DNA of 7,031 bases from contig JAPOYQ010000588.1 of NCBI GenBank assembly GCA_026706505.1, positions 1 to 7,031 of the forward strand. The letters run 5' to 3'. This document shows, in pieces, positions 5,558 through 7,031 of this stretch. Each line of letters begins with the position of its first letter. The stretch's first letter is position 1. Source of the DNA: Gemmatimonadota bacterium. Its GTDB lineage: Bacteria > Latescibacterota > UBA2968 > UBA8231. The notes beneath the pieces are model-generated. The model was not told the origin of the DNA and did not search any database. It was given only the letters and a program-made list of their open reading frames with translations. The position numbers and the translations under genes were made by a program.

Positions 5558-7031
5558 TCAATACACCACGTGAACGAGGCGGTGCCGCGCGGTGCGCTCT
5601 ACGCGCGAGTCGTCGTTGGGCACCACTTCTACCTCTAGCAGATACAGTCCGGGGGCGACCAGTGCGCCGGATTGATCCTCGCACGACCAGCGCAGGGCGT
5701 ACTCGCCGCTGATTAAGGGCCGCGTCTCCTGCCAGTGCCGCACCAGCCGACCAGCCAGGTCGTAAATCCGCACGTGGAGCGGTTGGGTGCCAGTCAGCTT
5801 GGTGACCGCGAATGAGAACGCCAACTCGTCGTTGATCCCATCCCCATTCGGCGTCGCAACCCCACTGCCAATGCTCAGGTCGCCTAGCACGTGGCGGCCG
5901 CCTTCGGGGCCTACCAACAGCATCCCTTGCCCGGTCGCCAACTCCGTTGCATCCGCTGGATCGACCCGCTGCCAAGAATCCTCAAGGGCCGAATGTCCCA
6001 ACGACGCCTTGAACACGGCACCGGGCAAGTAGAGGGCGGTGGCGAATTGCACCTCAATCAGATCGGCTGCGGATGGGGCGACGACCTCGCTCAACCGCAC
6101 CCACAAAGAGTCTGGGGCAGTCGCCACTACTTCTGCTGAGGCCACCAGTTCCGCGCTGTCCCATTGGGCCTCGCGCCCCAGCCGCAGGCCGCGGAACTCC
6201 AGAGCCATATTGTCCGGTGCCCTTATCTGCACCTCGTCAAACCCCGCGCTTTGAGCAGCGAACCTTGGTTTGATGAAAAGCGACAGTTCCTGCTCCTTGC
6301 CCAATGCGCCCACCACACCGGGTTCGATCTCGCCCAAAAGCTGGTTGGCCAGCGGCTCGACGAAGTTGAGCCGAATGGAGCGCAGCTCGGCCGCACGCTG
6401 TGGGTCGTCCGAGACCAAGCGGGCCTTGAGCTCCAGAAATTGGCGCGGGCTCGGAGAAGTGATCGCCGCGCCCGACGCCTCGTAGGGCAAGCTCCACGCG
6501 CTCCAGTCGCCTCCGGGGACTTCCGTCGTGTCGACCGGCCCCTTGCTGAAAAAGCCCAAGCCGGCGTATGCCTCGGCCGACACTTCGGCACCGCCACTGT
6601 TGAAATAGCGGTACTCTTCGACCAGCTCGCTGCCCGTGCGCGTCTGAATTTCGATAAAAGTCCCCACGTCGGCGTCGCCATCCCACTCAACCGAAACCAA
6701 GTTTTTCGAGCTCCCCAAGCGGATGAGCGGCGAAACCAACTCGACCTCCGGCTGGAAACCCTCGCCGTAGAACTGCACTTCGCGCGGCTTGAACTGACCG
6801 CCTCCCCAGAACAAAATCCGCGCATAGCGCGTCCGCGTCGGCGCGAACGTATCCACGTCGTACACGTCTCCGGTATAGTGGCCAGACGTGGCGCGATTGC
6901 GATGCGAGGCCTGCGTCGTCCATACCAGCGAGCCGTCCGCGGCCAGCGAGCCGTCCGAAGTCTGCAAGTCGTAATTGGGGAAGCGGCTGCGCTGGCGGTC
7001 GTAGTAAATCTGGTGCCGGTCGATCCAGAAG
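5558..7031 (-). CDS. C-terminal 490 residues of a secreted discoidin-like protein with a FlgD-Ig / type IX sorting-like tail, 5'-truncated by the window edge
   Basis: The frame is open from the right edge (first complete codon 7030-7028) to TGA at 5560-5558, so the true start and any signal peptide are outside the window. An internal TTG at 6967 could be mistaken for a start, but coding clearly continues upstream of it (FWIDRHQIYYDRQRS and so on). Visible residues 1-92 look like the C-terminal half of a discoidin-type domain: YDLQTSDGS, then TRYARILFWGGGQFKPREVQFYGEGF. A middle region matches the next gene: W-D-G...IEIQTRTG, DWSAWSLPYEASG, ITSPSPRQFLELK, LVSDDPQ, ANQLLGEIEP and GFDEVQIRAP. 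The tail begins at about residue 389 with ATPNGDGIND, then VRIYDLAGRLVR, LRWSCEDQSG, VAPGLYLLEVEV, ending LVHVVY. Only one cysteine is visible (in RWSCED). It is a paralogue of the downstream 721-residue protein, shorter by about 40 residues in the middle region. It is likely an exported surface protein of unknown ligand. Confidence 0.9.
   Translation of the reverse strand, partial: FWIDRHQIYYDRQRSRFPNYDLQTSDGSLAADGSLVWTTQASHRNRATSGHYTGDVYDVDTFAPTRTRYARILFWGGGQFKPREVQFYGEGFQPEVELVSPLIRLGSSKNLVSVEWDGDADVGTFIEIQTRTGSELVEEYRYFNSGGAEVSAEAYAGLGFFSKGPVDTTEVPGGDWSAWSLPYEASGAAITSPSPRQFLELKARLVSDDPQRAAELRSIRLNFVEPLANQLLGEIEPGVVGALGKEQELSLFIKPRFAAQSAGFDEVQIRAPDNMALEFRGLRLGREAQWDSAELVASAEVVATAPDSLWVRLSEVVAPSAADLIEVQFATALYLPGAVFKASLGHSALEDSWQRVDPADATELATGQGMLLVGPEGGRHVLGDLSIGSGVATPNGDGINDELAFSFAVTKLTGTQPLHVRIYDLAGRLVRHWQETRPLISGEYALRWSCEDQSGALVAPGLYLLEVEVVPNDDSRVERTARHRLVHVVY
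5561..5863 (-). other. C-terminal FlgD-Ig / type IX sorting-like domain of the truncated upstream gene
   Basis: About 100 residues beginning ATPNGDGIND (codons for TPNGDGIND at 5854-5828), then IYDLAGRLVR, GEYALRW, VAPGLYLLEV and a terminal LVHVVY. The NGDGIND part is a thrombospondin-3/EF-hand-like calcium motif. The D-L-A-G-R and P-G-x-Y pattern is typical of FlgD Ig-like domains and of C-terminal sorting domains of type IX secretion cargo. Assignment to secretion is inference. Confidence 0.75.

Noticed and set aside
5047..5712. Plus-strand open frame of 221 codons
   Set aside because: It lies antisense over two well-supported genes and their junction, has serine/proline/arginine-rich composition typical of a shadow frame, and has no signal or domain.
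5547..5975. A 143-residue N-terminal extension of the 721-residue gene (open frame to 5975)
   Set aside because: It overlaps the confidently coding end of the upstream gene, is arginine-rich low-quality sequence, and would bury the signal peptide; the ATG at 5546 has an ideal ribosome binding site and a Sec signal.
6965..6967. TTG as the start of the right-edge gene
   Set aside because: The same frame stays open to the window edge with domain-like sequence (YYDRQRSRFPNYD) continuing the discoidin region, so this is an internal leucine codon.

Overview
The window looks like bacterial, high-GC (about 60% by eye) chromosomal DNA from a Gram-negative organism with an outer membrane. Every gene has an N-terminal Sec signal peptide, or runs off the window where one would be expected. 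Two proteins end in a calcium-type 'PNGDGIND' plus FlgD-like Ig domain, and two look like outer-membrane beta-barrel proteins. This combination is common in FCB-type and candidate phyla such as Latescibacterota, Gemmatimonadota or KSB1-like lineages. That placement is an inference from style, with low confidence; no taxonomic marker gene is present.

Layout: all four genes are on the minus strand, so transcription runs from the right edge to the left. In order of transcription they are: (A) 7031-5558, a 5'-truncated gene for a secreted discoidin-like / beta-sandwich / FlgD-Ig-like protein; (B) 5546-3381, a complete 721-residue protein of the same general architecture; (C) 3366-610, a complete 918-residue predicted outer-membrane barrel protein with two EF-hand-like calcium loops; (D) 605-1, the first 201 residues of a paralogue of C that runs off the left edge. 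The gaps between genes are 11, 14 and 4 bases, each downstream gene has a purine-rich Shine-Dalgarno sequence just before its ATG, and there is no terminator or promoter between them. They almost certainly form one operon whose promoter is beyond the right edge and whose end is beyond the left edge.

The notable point is that the operon is a tandem duplication of two gene types in the order A-A'-B'-B'': two related secreted proteins followed by two related barrel proteins. The two secreted proteins share a middle block (a W-S-x-W-S-x-P-Y-E motif followed by S-P-x-P-R and P-x-A-x-x-L-G-E-I) and a C-terminal domain that resembles type IX secretion sorting domains or FlgD Ig-like domains. The two barrel proteins share an aromatic-rich N-terminal region (WYxPQE, YTNYARD, FYDLYG, GWLIYDW). 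A working model is an envelope system in which the barrel proteins sit in the outer membrane and the discoidin-type proteins are surface-exposed or secreted partners that bind glycans or other surfaces. No enzyme active site was recognised and no gene name can be assigned. There is no stretch of more than 14 bases without a gene.
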